From NCBI GenBank assembly GCA_916613615.1, contig OU744725.1, forward strand, positions 67,482,754 to 67,546,753: a stretch of 64,000 nucleotides of DNA, read 5' to 3'. A program made the position numbers and the translations under genes. The notes beneath the pieces are model-generated. The model did no database searches, was not told the origin of the DNA, and saw only the letters and a program-made list of their open reading frames with translations. Shown in pieces: positions 1-12,812 of the stretch (position 1 is the first letter of the stretch; each line of letters opens with the position of its first letter). This stretch comes from Steromphala cineraria. Lineage: Eukaryota > Mollusca > Gastropoda > Trochida > Trochidae.

Positions 1-99
1 CTGCAAATATACTTGATTAAAAGTTTAAAAAAGCTGCTCCGTCGTGCTCCCGTCGGAAATAACTGGACCCGAATACTTTTTTATTTCATTGAGCACGTT

Positions 100-640
100 T
101 CGCTAAATGATGGTCATGTCCTCGAGTGATATAACCGCGGGGTATCGGTGTATGTAAAGCATGTAAAGATTGATTATCGAAAAAAACTGTCTCCCATGTA
201 GCCATGCTTTAATGTTAATGCCTCATACACAGTTATGAAAATTAAAACAAACTTGATTTAGGATAGAGTGTGCAAGGCTTCTTAGTAATGTTTTTAAACA
301 TCACTGCATTGTATGTCACTTTAACATAATCAATTATTTCAAATTCTGATTACGGTCATATATCCCTCAATTCCTGTAATCTTAAACAATAATTGATTCA
401 GATAATTGATCTGTTATCAATGCAGCATGTACTGTCAACACAATTGACCAAATGTTGGACAGGTTGAGATATCCTCATGTCCATAAGGGTAATGTTTGCC
501 CTAAAGGTTATTGATGAGACCAGGTTAATCAACCTCACTGAACTTTCTTGTTATGATAGCATGATACGGTTGTAATTGTGCAATGTGAAAATTGATCATC
601 ATAGGAACTGCCTTGCAACCATCCTCTTCCATTATATTTG
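100..640 (+). repeat. Z-repeat copies 1-2 (degenerate)
   Basis: Two diverged members of a roughly 200-bp repeat seen eight times in the window. Copy 1 has the word GATTGATTATCGA at 168-180, followed by a block ending in GTAGCCATGC. Copy 2 has the block 'tactgtcaaca...aggttgagatatc', then 'gttgtaattgtg', then ATTGATCATC at 591-600 and 'gccttgcaaccat'. The better-preserved copies lie at 4660-5840 and 16395-16890. No coding frame is preserved among copies. I cannot name the family. Confidence 0.55.
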
Positions 641-2697
641 ACACGGACATGACCATTTATCAATAAAACAGAGTGTGGAATGTTTGTTGTAATATTTATT
701 GCCAAATTGCATGCAAATAATATAAATTGTCAATTATAACAAGTAGTTTAAGATCTTAATAATAGTTTTTTATACAGTTTTTACAATATTGAATGATCGC
801 ATTAAAACTGATTCCTCAAACATCATTTATCATTGATATAAATAGTAGAGTTGTTTTCATTATCTTGCATTACTTTTATGTTTTTTACATTCGCAACAGC
901 GTATCACTAACAATTTCATGTCATCCTCTTGAAAGCAGCTTTCATGATTCTACCCAACTGTAAATCCCAGTTCAAAAATGAAGCAAACACATGTTCCACC
1001 TTTTATTGTAATGAATTTTTAATAGAATTCCATCAATATTGTACAGAAAGACAGTCAGCAACACTATAGTGGTTAATCTTTGCGGTGAAACCTGCTAGTA
1101 TAGGTTGGAAGTAGCGAAACATTGGTATTACTGCGCTGAAATTCAGTGTAGCGTTGTTCCAAAAGCTTTCCACATGTAAAAGAAATTTGTATTGTAGACC
1201 AAGTTGCCAATCCGCTAACCAATCACTATCAACCCCCATAATACAGAGACAATCTCCTGATAGTGACCCAAACTCAAAATATTGTTGCCAATAATAGTCT
1301 ATCAGATCAACTATAACAATATGGACATTACAAAATCAAATCATTGGTTGATTCCTTTAGCTTTATTGGTGATATTTGTTGAAACAAGTACTTTTCGTTC
1401 TTTTGAACTACTTGTGTCATTGAAGGAATAAAGGTCCCAACAGCACTAGGTTAAAGCTTTTCAATGAATACGTGAAGTATTAGCTTGTACATTATGTTAA
1501 CAGACATTTTTTTCCGAAATATAACAAAGTTGTAAAGTTGGTTTGATCATTGATATTTTATATGGAATGGTAACTATTATCACCATCTTGTCACAAAAAA
1601 AGACAGAAGTGACCAAAAAGTTTATTTCTCTACTGCAAACTCTCCCCTCTATAGTTCATTGAGGGAGAGAAATGGAATTCTACGGATGATCAACTTCATA
1701 TTAGCAACGTGGGATACCAGTTTGTAAGGGAAATTCACTGATCATAACATGTCTAACATTATCTATTGATGTGGAATATAATGTTAACCACTCATTTCCC
1801 AAATGCTGAAAAACGGGATAAGTCTCTATATAATATATACAATAGGACTTACAAGACAAAAACATCACTAAAAAGTTTTTTATTTAAAATTTGGAAATGA
1901 ACTTTTAACAATACATTTTCACAAAAATATAATCACTTAACACGGGTAAGAAAATACAGCTGCCAGGTGTCTTAAATATATAGTATATTTGTAAAGTCAA
2001 ATTTAGCCTTATTCAGTTTGGAAATATCTGTTTACATTATCATTGTTGATAGAAAGTTAAGTGCTTGGATTTGTATTATCAAATAAATCCTTTTAGCAAA
2101 TGGCAGAATATTTCGTTCTTAGACACATTTTCCCCCTGGTATACTGTTTAAGACACAGCTTACAGACTTAGTATTATCAAAGATGACAGATTCATGGGGC
2201 TTTGAACGAGAGATTAGACAGAGTATGCACCGTTTTAAACCCAGGAGAACATACACAGCACTTGTGATGGCAAAACATGTCTGACATACAGAGGCTACAT
2301 CTAAAACCAATCAAATGTTCTCCTTATAGGCTATTTTGATGTTGATCACTTATAAGAACAATCTCTTTGGCTATTGTCCTAAATTGTAGGCATTACTGAC
2401 AAAGAGAATGTTTTTAATTAAAGTTGTTTGACAAGTACAAGCTACATAAACAACGAGAACCACGAAGTGCAAATGTATGTTGCAACCAACAAAAACATGT
2501 TTTATTTGAATGTATTTTGTGCACAAGTTATTTTAAAAAGAAAGGGTATTTAAGTGTAATGATGAAACTGTGTCTTAGTTTATTGATATAAATATATGCA
2601 GTGTGGTTCTTTTAAAGAACAGATTCAATAATGAATTCTTTTGCTGATGATTGAGGTTGTGTTATACTTTTAGGAAAAATGACCCAACGGGCATCAA
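641..2697. other. No supportable gene
   Basis: AT-rich sequence with only short ORFs (up to 68 codons) that have no recognisable domain. A weak inverted pair of the form 'ctctcccctc/gagggagaga' lies near 1640-1670. I see nothing else to annotate here. Confidence 0.6.
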
Positions 2698-2865
2698 ATC
2701 AAGAATTATGATCCCGAGATAAACCACTCTGCATATAAGAATTTATTTTCTATTAACACTGCCCACATCAGAGGTTTTAACGATATTCTGAGGTCTATGG
2801 ACAAGCAGGATGATGCCCTCCTGGTCATGCTTCACCTCTTAGTGGCGCTTGATTCATTTGTTTAA
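2698..2865 (+). pseudogene. CR1/Jockey-like LINE reverse transcriptase fragment
   Basis: Translation in the frame of the lysine codon at 2737 gives a stretch around HSAYKNLFS, then FNDILRSMDKQDDALLVML, ending ALDSFV and a TAA at 2863-2865. It follows the pattern of the N-terminal part of LINE reverse transcriptases of the CR1/Jockey type, where 'QSAY...HSTETALL...VLLDLSAAFDT' is typical. The first catalytic Asp region is altered: the family's DLSAAFD is read here as HLLVALD. Only about 55 codons survive, so it is a dead fragment. Sequence to about 3160 may hold further scrambled LINE debris (a short segment resembling the 'ITPILRSLHWLP' region near 3055-3120), but this is too weak to call. 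Confidence 0.55.
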
Positions 2866-3187
2866 GAATCTTCCCTCCCCTGCCCCGGAATAAAGGACAC
2901 AGTGCTGACAGAGATTGAGTCCTAACTAACTGAGTGATCATTTAGACGACTAGAAGATCACATCAAACTGTTCTGTCCTCGAATTCTGCACTTGGACTTG
3001 CATCGCATTCAACACAACGTATTCACAATTTAGTAGCCTGCATGTGCACGCATACCAAACTCAGTGAGCATGTATCTCCAATTCTCAGAAGTAACACTGG
3101 CTCCCTCCAGTACATTTGAAGAACCTGCTCTCACTATACATGCACATGTCCTTAGATCATACAATTCTCTTTATCTGAACAAAACTA

Positions 3188-3376
3188 CAGTAGAACACGG
3201 ATATAGAGAACTCCGATGTAGCGAACTCTGATGTAGCGAATAATCGGATATAGTGAACCAATTTTTAAGTTCCGTCAAAAGCCCTATGCACTGGGGCCAA
3301 ACGCTAGTAGCGAACACCGGATATAGCTGACTAAATTCTTTGGTCCCTTGGAGTTTGTTATATCCGTGTTCTACTG
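3188..3376. mobile_element. pogo/Tigger-like MITE with TA target duplication
   Basis: The left end reads CAGTAGAACACGGATATA (3188-3205) and the right end is its reverse complement, ending in ACTG at 3376. It is flanked on both sides by TA (3186-3187 and 3377-3378). TA target sites and CAGT...ACTG ends are typical of the pogo/Tigger branch of Tc1-mariner transposons. Subterminal 'GGATATAG' words repeat inside. At 189 bp it has no room for a transposase, so it would be a non-autonomous element. Confidence 0.8.
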
Positions 3377-3755
3377 TATATGCTTAAAGTTAACATAAAA
3401 TGTGCAGACCCTTCTTCTGTCTTCATTTATGGCCTAGTTTGATTACAATTTTTTTAAGAATGAACATGCACTTGTGTACAGTTTTCCCTGATTCATAAAT
3501 CGCCATCTAAATATAGTTTCTTTGTTGGGCTGTTAATACAAAAAGGGAATAAGAACAGTAGTGATCATACAAATTAACCCTAAAACAAAGCTTGTTGTTG
3601 AACATTTCTCTTAGCTAAGGTGCTTTTGTACAGTGGCATGAACGTCTGGCGTGTCATGTTGGTGTATTAGATAAACAGATTCGAAATGGCAAATTTCCAA
3701 TATTTTTCTCGAATTTTAATATTGAAGTTATTAATAATAAATAAGTTTATCAGTA

Positions 3756-4512
3756 TAATAATAATAATAAAAGTGGCTATTTATAAAGCGCCTCATCCAT
3801 ACACTCGTGCATGCTCATGGCGCATTGGGAGAAGAAAGTGGAAAGCCAGTCAAAGGCTATTGAGAAGAAATAAGTTTTCAAAGATATCTTGAATGAGTCC
3901 AATTGTTTCTGATAGAGGATTCCACAAAGTGGCTGCTGCATATGAAAAGGATCTCTGTCCATAGGTGGCTAGATTGACTTTTGGCACATTTAGGAGGGAT
4001 CGATGTTCAGATCTGAGTGGTCTTGAAGGAACATAATTTACAAGCAGCTCAGATTAATATAATGGAGCTTGGTTCTGAAGGCATTTATGTACAAGGCATA
4101 CAATCTTAAAATCAATCCTATATTTGATTGGAAGCCAATGAAGGGACTTGAGGGTTGGTGATATCTCTTCATGTTTTCTTTTAAGGGCAACAATCCTAGC
4201 TGCACGGTTTTGACGTTTTTGGAGTCTGGATAGCTGTTTAGTGGTGATTCCAAATAAAAGACTATTGCAATAGTCCATTCGTGAAAAGATGAGACACCGG
4301 ACCAGGGTATGAGCAGCATCAGTCGTTATGTACTTCCGAACAGCACCGATGATCCTAAGATGGAAGTTGCAAACTTTGCAGAGATTGCTGACCTGTGTCA
4401 TGAATCCTTTGGGAGATTGATATAACCAGTTTCCAAGGGATATTAAGAGAAATTTAGATCTTCCAACTAACGCCAGTAATGGTTTATAATCAACGTGAAA
4501 GTCTATTTTCAT
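3756..4512 (-). pseudogene. CR1-like LINE 3' fragment (RT C-terminus and 3' end)
   Basis: Reading the minus strand from 4512, one frame runs 152 codons and contains MDYCNSLLFGI, LQKRQNRAARIV and LKSLHWLPIKYRIDFKI. These are diagnostic of the thumb and C-terminal region of CR1/Jockey-like non-LTR reverse transcriptases. The frame meets a TAA after 'NQAPLY' (about 4053), then resumes with SELLVNYVPSRPLRSEHRS and QRSFSYAAATLWNPLSETIG, the usual C-terminal tail of these proteins. A frameshift follows near 3940. The 3' end carries a 'tataaagcgcc' segment and an (ATA/TAT)n run at about 3756-3772, as expected at a LINE 3' end. There is no catalytic FADD-type motif and no 5' part: this is a 5'-truncated, decaying copy. 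Confidence 0.85.
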
Positions 4513-4659
4513 TTGAATGTCAATATCAGGATCATTAAAGCTTCATTGTGACCAAATATTGCAAAACTGAATTGCTGGAACATAGCTTAAGTAAGAAAAA
4601 TATCGATGAATTCATCCGATGGAAAGGTATTTCCTTAATGGCTTTTCTGTTGTGTCCTT

Positions 4660-5840
4660 GTGGGTAATGATGTGAGCTGAATGATTCTTATGAAAGTGGA
4701 TTGTTAACCTTATTTACACGCATGAACTTAGTGTTGTGAGAGCGTGCTATCCTTGTAAGCTGAACACTTGAATATTGATTATGGAAGAAAGTGCCTTGTA
4801 GCCATGCGTTTTAATTCCATGTTTTGAAATATTTGAAAAGACTGAAATAGTTTAAAGCATGCAAAATTACTTAATAAGGATTTTGGAATATCAACTGAAT
4901 ATTTTATATTTGACTCATTAATATCACTTCTTTTATACATTAATAGGGGCGACTTTGTCGGTTTGAGAAACCTGCTTCAGTAAGCAGCAGATCAGTGTAA
5001 ATGATATTTAACGACACAACATGCAGTGTTCACAGATTAAACCAACAGCTGCTTGCTTGTGCTGGAATGCTCTTGTGCGTAATATTTGACCTAGATGTAT
5101 TTTTGAAACCGAGCCAAGTACCTGATTGATATCATGTTATGGGAGTGTGATTGGGATGTTATTGTGCCATGTGAAGATTGATTATCAACATAACTGCCTC
5201 ATTACCATGCTCTTCAATTACATCTGACACAGAATGAACATTGTATCATGACTTTGGTAAATTATTGTGATTGGCAGATTATCAGACAAACTGCCCCACA
5301 ATAGTGACCTGTCCTTGTGTGTAATGATGTGACCTCAATGTTACTTATGAGCCGTGTTGATTAACCTAATTGACAGTCATGACCTCCAGTGTTATGAGAG
5401 CGTGCTGTCGTTGAATATGTAGCACATCAAGATTGATTATCGAAAAATTATCTCGAAGCCATGCTTTTCGATCCATACAATGTACATTGTTATTAAAAAC
5501 CGATTTAGCCTAGACCATGCAACAATATTTGATGCAAAGTCTTAAATATGAATTTAGTGTTATAAAATATGACTTACAAAATAATCTTCTTTAACTTAAG
5601 AAGCGATTTATTAGTGTTGTTGACCTTTACAGAACGCAGCATTCACTGTCAACAATACTGACCCATAGTTGAACCGGTTGAGTTATCAAGTCCTTGCGGG
5701 TAATATGTGTCCTGAAGGCTATCTAAGGATCGATTACTGCTTACCAACTGCAGTGTTATGCGAGCGTGATGGGTTGTAATTGTGTCATGTAAAGATGGCT
5801 TATCGAGAAAAATGTAACTTATGAATTGTATGTACACAGA
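4660..5840 (+). repeat. Z-repeat array, copies 3-6
   Basis: Four direct copies of a degenerate unit are spaced about 250-400 bp apart. Each has a 'TGTCCTTGTGNGTAAT' start, a 'gttgattaacct' middle, an 'AGTGTTATGAGAGCGTG' word, a 'ttgtaattgtg(t/g)cat' block, then 'AAGATTGATTATCGA' and 'GCCATGC'. The GATTGATTATC-like words are at about 4773, 5177, 5431 and 5791. Copies 5 and 6 recur in A2 at 16520 and 16865. All copies point the same way, so they are tandem, not foldback. No function is known to me. Confidence 0.65.
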
Positions 5841-6445
5841 TCGATGACTAGAGTCAGTGATTGTTGTTTTATATAACATTACATTAAATTAACAAACTTG
5901 CTTAGCTACATGTAAAAGTGCTGCTCTGTGAATTATTGAAGATCACATATGCCAAATGTCACAAACATTGTCATTTCACGAAGTGCATGTTTCGGTTATT
6001 GCAGGTCACATGAGCGATTATTGCTTTTCAATTTCTGACATGCAAACAGATGTGTAACACCTTTCAGCTTTCACATTTCATATCACGTTTTACATTGTAA
6101 TTTTTCATCATGCTGAGTTAATTTCCTTTAAGTTTTTAATGTAATGCTAAAGGCTTAAAATGGTGCTGAAGTTGTTGTAATAAAACTTTGGTTTTAATAA
6201 ACATACCTCGAAGGATAAATCATAAAAACCTGTTACAGAAAATTTAAGAATATGAATAGAAAAATATTTGATTTGTGAATTTTCCGTCAAGATAGAAAGA
6301 GAAATCTAACGGTTATTTTACATTAAAGTTCTAATTCACTTTTAGGGGTCTTACAGAAATTCTCTTTTAATAAGTCATTAATATATATTGCTAGTACATA
6401 TTGCCATCATATTACTTCATAATTTCATTGAAATGCAAAACTTCT

Positions 6446-7215
6446 TTCAATGATTGAGTTCTTCGCAACATGGAGGCAATTTCCTGAATATTCTTAATGC
6501 TGGAATGAAAGTGAAGATTGTCCTAATTTTAGATAACATGTGGTTGTAATTGACTTCATATTGGATAATTGTAACTGAAGGAAGTAACATCTACATGATG
6601 AAACACCAAAGAAGACGAATTAATGTGAATGTTCATTGAGGGGTAGTGATTTATTCATCCATCAATCTGTTTTAATAAATGGTTACCACATTCAGTGATA
6701 TAAAAATGCTGTCAAGTGTGATTCTGAGTTCAACTCTTATCATTGACATTTATCACAACAAATCACAATAAGATGTCCATGCTTTGAAATGTAGTAATAA
6801 GCCCATTAGACAATTTTGAGAGTAACTTTGATTAATGTATTTCTAAGGATTATGAAGTGGGTAAGTCAATATACATGTCAATATGTTCAAATATACTTCC
6901 CAATTTAAAATTGTTTGTGTTGTTTTCGAAAATAAAATCAAACCCTCAAAAGAAAGTATAAACAGACATAACAAACCCTTTACCTAAATAAAAAGGAATA
7001 ATATCTTCTACAAGTTAAAGAAATATGACACTGGCCCATTCTTTTCAAATTATGCATCCATTGAATGAAACATTCTCTCCCCATAGAGCATTCGAAGCAT
7101 TTTCTTTCATTTTAAGATCAACATTTCTTTCAGTCACGAAGGTCTTCATAACATGGAGGCAATTTCCTGAATCTTCTTATTGTTCACAAGTGAGAAAGTT
7201 ATGATTTGTTTAAAT
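6446..7215 (+). repeat. W repeat, two direct copies
   Basis: The word CATGGAGGCAATTTCCTGAAT occurs at about 6469 and about 7152, each followed by a related 'cttcttaatg/ttgttcacaagt' segment and preceded by 'ttc(g/t)caacatgg'. The same pair occurs in A2 at about 17620 and 18295. The internal duplication is therefore older than the A1/A2 duplication. ORFs inside it (for example 7180-7518) are not preserved in A2. Confidence 0.6.
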
Positions 7216-8599
7216 ACATGCAGTCGTAATAAACTGATATTGTATAGCCGCAATGTTTGGACCCTTCAAACACACAGCTGTGTAAAAGACACAACAGATA
7301 AAAAGAACTCAACATTGTACTTTTGTATGTTAGGGAAACCTCACTGTTTATTTCTAAGTTATGAACGAGATAAAATGACAATGTTTTCTTTCACAATATT
7401 TCACAGAGGTAATCTCTCTTTAATTCACATTAAATCAAATGATGCAAGTTGGCAAATCGAAAATGATAAAATCACAATTTACATAATGGACAGGCTTTCT
7501 TTAAGCAGTGGAACCTGACAAAAAAAATTCTGTCCGTTGTCTTTTGAGCCCAATATCCTACAGATGATCTTATCTCTGAAAGAAGTGCTTTAAGTGTGAA
7601 ATAGTTTTAGTTGGGAGAAATAACTTGAATAGAATGACAGAGAATGACATTCATTGTCATCGCTTATCATAATGATATGTGCTGAAAAAAATAAAATGTT
7701 TACTGAAAGACTTTAAAGCAAGGTTATACTGACTCAACCAATATACATAAAAAAAGGTTAAGATATTTGTTTTAACAAAATTTGTTTTCCATGAATGATT
7801 TGCTGAGTTTTATCCTCCTGGATACATGAAAAAGCCTAATATGACATATAAAGAGTCTGTTTGTCCTGTAACCCTCTTTTTGTATTCATGTCACGGACGT
7901 ATTGTCTGGGAATGTTTTTACTCTCAGAAGTGTGTGCATGACTTCAATCCTAATTATGATTAGATACTGAGATTTACAAATCTGCACATAACATGTTGTG
8001 TTCCCTTTGAAAAGGTATCAATGATCTCTCGATATTACATTTGTATGGTTTCTCAATACCTATAACCTTAGTGGGTTAATTATGCTGACAATTTCGCAGA
8101 TAATGCGCATATCAAAGATTAAGGAAACGTAATAAAACAAAACCATGAAAAATAATTTTAGATGAACTTGTTGTAGTAAATATACAGAATATCTTTGAGG
8201 GGCTGAAATTTGTGTCCACCAGATTAAATCTCAGACCTGATCTGATGTTGGATTATGATAGCTTGTTAAAAATCATAAGAACACAATTCTCTTAATCGTA
8301 TAGTCTTAGAAAATGTTGAAAAATTAAACATAAAAGTATGCATGATTCGCTTCTTATTTGTCAAGGCAATTACAAATATAAAAGGGGAATGAAAGTAAAA
8401 GCATGAACATGTAGCAACCGATGTCTAATTTACTTTTTATTTACAAAAACAGCAATAATGACATTATGGAATTTTGTCAAAATTTAAAATCAAATATTCA
8501 TATGCGCCAGTAAGCATCTGTGTAAAGAGATAAATTAATTATTTTTCCCATTACCTATTACTTCTTTACAAAAATCTCTGAAATAAGTACTAAGTTTAT

Positions 8600-9270
8600 A
8601 TATATATATATAAAGAACTCCGGAATGCAACCAATGCGCTACGATCACCCTTTATTTCCGACAACTTTCTTCTGATCTCATATTGAACACTCACTCAAAT
8701 TGTGTATACAAATGTGTTTATGTAAGAATGCATGTACTCGTGTTACTTACTCGTGTCATCTTTTAGCATTATTTTTTCATTGTTATGCATTGCATTGCAT
8801 TGCTTTTAATCAATTATAAGCTTGCAATTCGATACGTATTTCCACCTATCTGTTTAATGTCAGAATTCTTTAAAACCTTTTTTTACAATAATGTGTAAAA
8901 TATTTGTGGAAGTTGATGTACCGCAAACTTTCTTTGAAGTTTCGTATTTCCATCATCTTCAAAACGAACCTCTTCATCAAAATGCAAATAAATTCCATTG
9001 ACAGAATTGCTGCAAAAAGTGAAACACTACAGCATGCAAGCATAATCTCGAAACAAATAGACTACAATCACCCTTTTATGTCCAGGAGATGGGGGAATTC
9101 GTATTAGATACTCAATCTAATACTTTCTGCAGCTTCTAACGTCCTAGTCGGGAATGCATTCAAATCATTTAAAATGATAAATTGTGTGTAGAAACTCGTT
9201 CCTATAAGAATGCATGCACTCGTGATGTTTTGTGTATCGTGTCATCTTCTTAATGAAAGTTCTCATCTGT
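8600..9270 (+). repeat. V repeat, two direct copies in A1
   Basis: A segment of the form 'ggaatgcaacc...gactac(a)atcaccctt', followed by 'attgtgtgtaga...tataagaatgcatgcactcgtg' and 'atcgtgtcatctt', occurs at about 8620-8770 and again at about 9040-9255. A2 has the same pair at 19810-20010 and 20275-20490. An (AT)n run lies at about 8597-8613 just before the first copy. Confidence 0.6.
8916..9107 (+). CDS. Small conserved ORF in the V block (A1 copy), hypothetical
   Basis: Sixty-three codons from ATG 8916 to a TAG at 9105-9107. The product begins MYRKLSLKFRISIIFKTN and ends SRRWGNSY; it is basic and has no recognisable domain, signal peptide or membrane segment. The A2 paralogue (stop at 20348) keeps the frame and the stop position, and the first 115 or so bases differ at only a few positions, fewer than in most of the flanking A1/A2 alignment. 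However, the A2 copy has ATC where A1 has its ATG, so the start is not conserved. It may be a conserved noncoding block that happens to be open rather than a gene. Confidence 0.2.
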   Translation: MYRKLSLKFRISIIFKTNLFIKMQINSIDRIAAKSETLQHASIISKQIDYNHPFMSRRWGNSY

Positions 9271-12200
9271 GAAATATTCGTTCCAATCTTGATTGATTAC
9301 ACCAGGGAGGAAAAAAGGTAACTTAGAATTCATTGCCATGAAGGTATGCTTCAGTAAATGTTTGCTTCTCGGATGTGGAAATTTGTTTTCTTAATCGTGT
9401 ATTGAATTCTCAATCCATCACATCTGACAGCTGCATAAGCCAAAAAAACGGGGAAATGGATAGTTTCTTCATGGTCCAAAAATATATGACCTGCGAAGGA
9501 CAAGTTAGGACTGTTGGCAAACTTATTATTATAGCAATATCATAAATGCTATCAAAACAAATTTTGACGTTAATTTATGGAGATATTATGCTTGTTGAAA
9601 TATATGTCACAGCATCACATTTTATCAAAGAAAATATTTGTATGAACGTAGAATATTTTCAAAAAAGACAAAATGTATATGAAGTAGAAGGGAAGTAACT
9701 CTAGTATATGTTAGTTATGTGTACACAATCTTTAACATCCCTGTCAAAAATAACGTAAAGGTTTGCATCATGTTCCATATGGAAAGAACAATTATCCTTA
9801 ATCGTTAAGAATTATATTGATAGATAAAAAATGATGTGATTGATTCCCAGTTATCATCATAGAAATAACACTTTGAACCCAGCTTTCATGTGCTACTTGC
9901 ACTATCGACATAAAAAAAACCCATGTTCTTCACAAAACGAGGTTAGTTACAATCTTGCAGTTAACATCCTTGAGTAAATCTGACAGAGATTTCCTATTAG
10001 ATAGACAGACAAGACATTGGTCTTTACTCTTGTAATTTTCCTCATGAGACGATTGGCTTGAAGAGTATCCTCTCGAATAATTGAATTGCGACATATACAA
10101 TAAATTCAATTCGGTATGATGACATCATGTTAACATCAGTGAAGGATTGATCAAATGATGAAATTAAACACATTTAAACAAAAGTTATATTTCATATAAT
10201 ATCATAATTGTGAATAACATTCGTTTATCCAGTGACAAAAAATATTGTATATCTGATGTCAATCTTATTTTATGAGATTATGTATGGAATCCAATGTATT
10301 TTACTATCATATGTATTCATTGATCTCTTTCTAAGAAGGTTCGGCAAGATTTTATTATGAAGAATGTTATGAATTCTACCTTCAACCACTGGCTAAATGT
10401 TGTTATTCACAGCACATACGGCCAGTCTGGTACTGAAGGCGCTGTCTAAGTTCTTGTTGAGCATTGAGTTTGAGCTAAATCAGTTGCTGAATTTAACAAA
10501 TCTGTACATGGCAAATGTTTATTATCTTGCTCTTAGTTAGAGGTTCACAAATCTTCTTATAACATTTAGAAAATTTGACTACTGTATGTTCGTATACATT
10601 TCTGCATGATAGAACTTTTAATATAACTTTTATACGTTTGTAAAACAATTGCCCCGAATACATATAATCTGTATCATCAGTTTTTCCATTTGAAATCCTG
10701 TTAATCACTTGGCAACATGACCGTTTCTAGATGACACACAATCTTGACAACATTTATATATCGCCTTTCATCAAATTTGCCAGGTAAGTAACACTTTATA
10801 CATTCATGTATTAAATGGTTATTGATTCCTACTTTGGGGCGTTATGTATCGATCTGAATGACACAGGCATTTAAGAGCATTTAAAATGTAAATATCCTGC
10901 ACTTGTCTAATTAAATACTTTTCACATGCCTCATTTCATGCTATTCAAAGGGACATTTTCTAATAAGATCTGGTATCCAAACATGTAAGATTGATTATGC
11001 GATAACGTTCATTTACATTGAGCCATATTGCGGATTTGAATGGTGCATGATAAATATTAAAGTACAAATTCTGAGAATTGTGGTTTCCTTTCGTTGAAGG
11101 AAAACAATCTTAGGAATCAATTATTTAGAAGACGTATTTGTTGTCGGCAAAATTGCTTTTAAGATGGAGCAGGGACTTTTTTCTGGAAAGGCTAAATTCC
11201 GTCTTAAGAAATTAGTACTCTTTGGAAAAGACAGCTTTTTTTCTGTTATCAATTATCAACCAGACGGATGCAAATAAACATGATATAAAACACTATTTAT
11301 AAACAATATAATACAAAGTGTTATTTCCTGAAGTGCCTTAGTTTGTTGAAATAGAGAAAACATGACTATATTTATAAGAATCAAACGCCATCATAATCTT
11401 TTTATAGGTTTTATGTAAAATAAAAACTTTATGCCTTCACTAGTTATTCTGTCTGTTCAGTTTATAAAATGGTTATAAACATATTGTCATAAGCATTGCC
11501 TCTTTGATATTGGATAAACTGCATTGGGCTTGAACTTATTTTAGAGCAGACAAAATAGATCCTCTATATTTTCAATATTTCGTGAGGTTTGATATTCTCC
11601 TGAGATCTTTTATTTTGTCACGTCGTTGAAGTCTTTGCTCATAACTCATTAGAAATGACTTAATGTATGATTGAATTTTCTTAATCCCTGAATCATAAAC
11701 AGGGATCTGCACACTTTGGAGATGAGTGACAATGTTACACATTTTATTTGTATTTTTGTTATCGCAATGTCATCTGATGTCATCTAATGAAACGCAATAC
11801 CTATTGATTAACTCCTTTCAGTTAATGCTCCCAAATACAATATCTTCTCAGCACACAATGTAAGGTGGCCTCCTGAGTGCACTCTATCTTTGTCACAATC
11901 GTAACTAGGAACAGAGAGATTTAAATGTGTGATCAGGTTGCATGAATCTTTAAAAAAAGATTAACCAAACACAGAACTTTCTTTCCTCAGCTTTACATTA
12001 TGTAAGGTTCGCTTACCCGATAATAAAGATTCCAATCTTCATGTTTGCATCACCATTTTGCATTATTGAGTACCTTTTTTCATATTGTGCTTTAGTTTAG
12101 ACTCTTTCTCCTTCCACAGAACTTGACAGAACAGATCCAGTATCTTCTTCTTTGAGATTGAATTAGTTTATTAAACTTCAACAGACTTTCATTTATCATA

Positions 12201-12812
12201 ATTTTTATAAATAACTAAAGAGCCCAAATATAGTATATAATCAATTAAAGCAAATATAAAGAAATGAAATATGTTTTGTTGAAGCAAACGATGTCACATA
12301 TTCAAATATCTTTTTGCAATGATTCGTATCTAAATTGATACTGATTGGTTTTTTTTGTTCACAGCTAAGACGAAAGCATTATAAAGTACCACCTGATTGA
12401 TATAGCCCATTTCTGTAATTTGTTTTACCATGGGTAATTTTAAACGGACACCTTTTGGCAATACAATCTAAATTGACCACATAAGTGTTAATACTGCAAG
12501 TTTGAAGGCTCTAGCTTGACTGATGCAGAGCCATTTCCTTTTATTTATATTTTTTCAAAGATTATCATGACTAAAATAACTGTATGATTAGAGGTTTATG
12601 GAGAGAATAGTGAAATGAATTTTGAAATGAAGCAAATCATTTGGACTACGAATAAGCATATTCAAAAATGTAAATGCTGAAATAAATATGTCTCAATGAT
12701 ATTGTGGTGCTAAAGCTGAAATCCCGTAAAATGATGACGTTAAGTCACCAAATATTCTAAAAGTTAAATTATCTTGCGAATGAGGAAAAGACACCTTCTT
12801 TCTTATTGTGTT

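Noticed and set aside
7180..7518. 112-codon plus-strand ORF
   Set aside because: The A2 counterpart (about 18330-18500) is disrupted by indels and no domain is recognisable, so it is a chance ORF.
8597..8613. (AT)n runs here and near 19550, 33085, 36240, 45350 and 59550
   Set aside because: Ordinary microsatellites in AT-rich DNA, with no associated structure.
10493..10708. 71-codon minus-strand ORF in the segment lost from A2
   Set aside because: No domain, and part of it is deleted in A2; nothing supports it as a gene.
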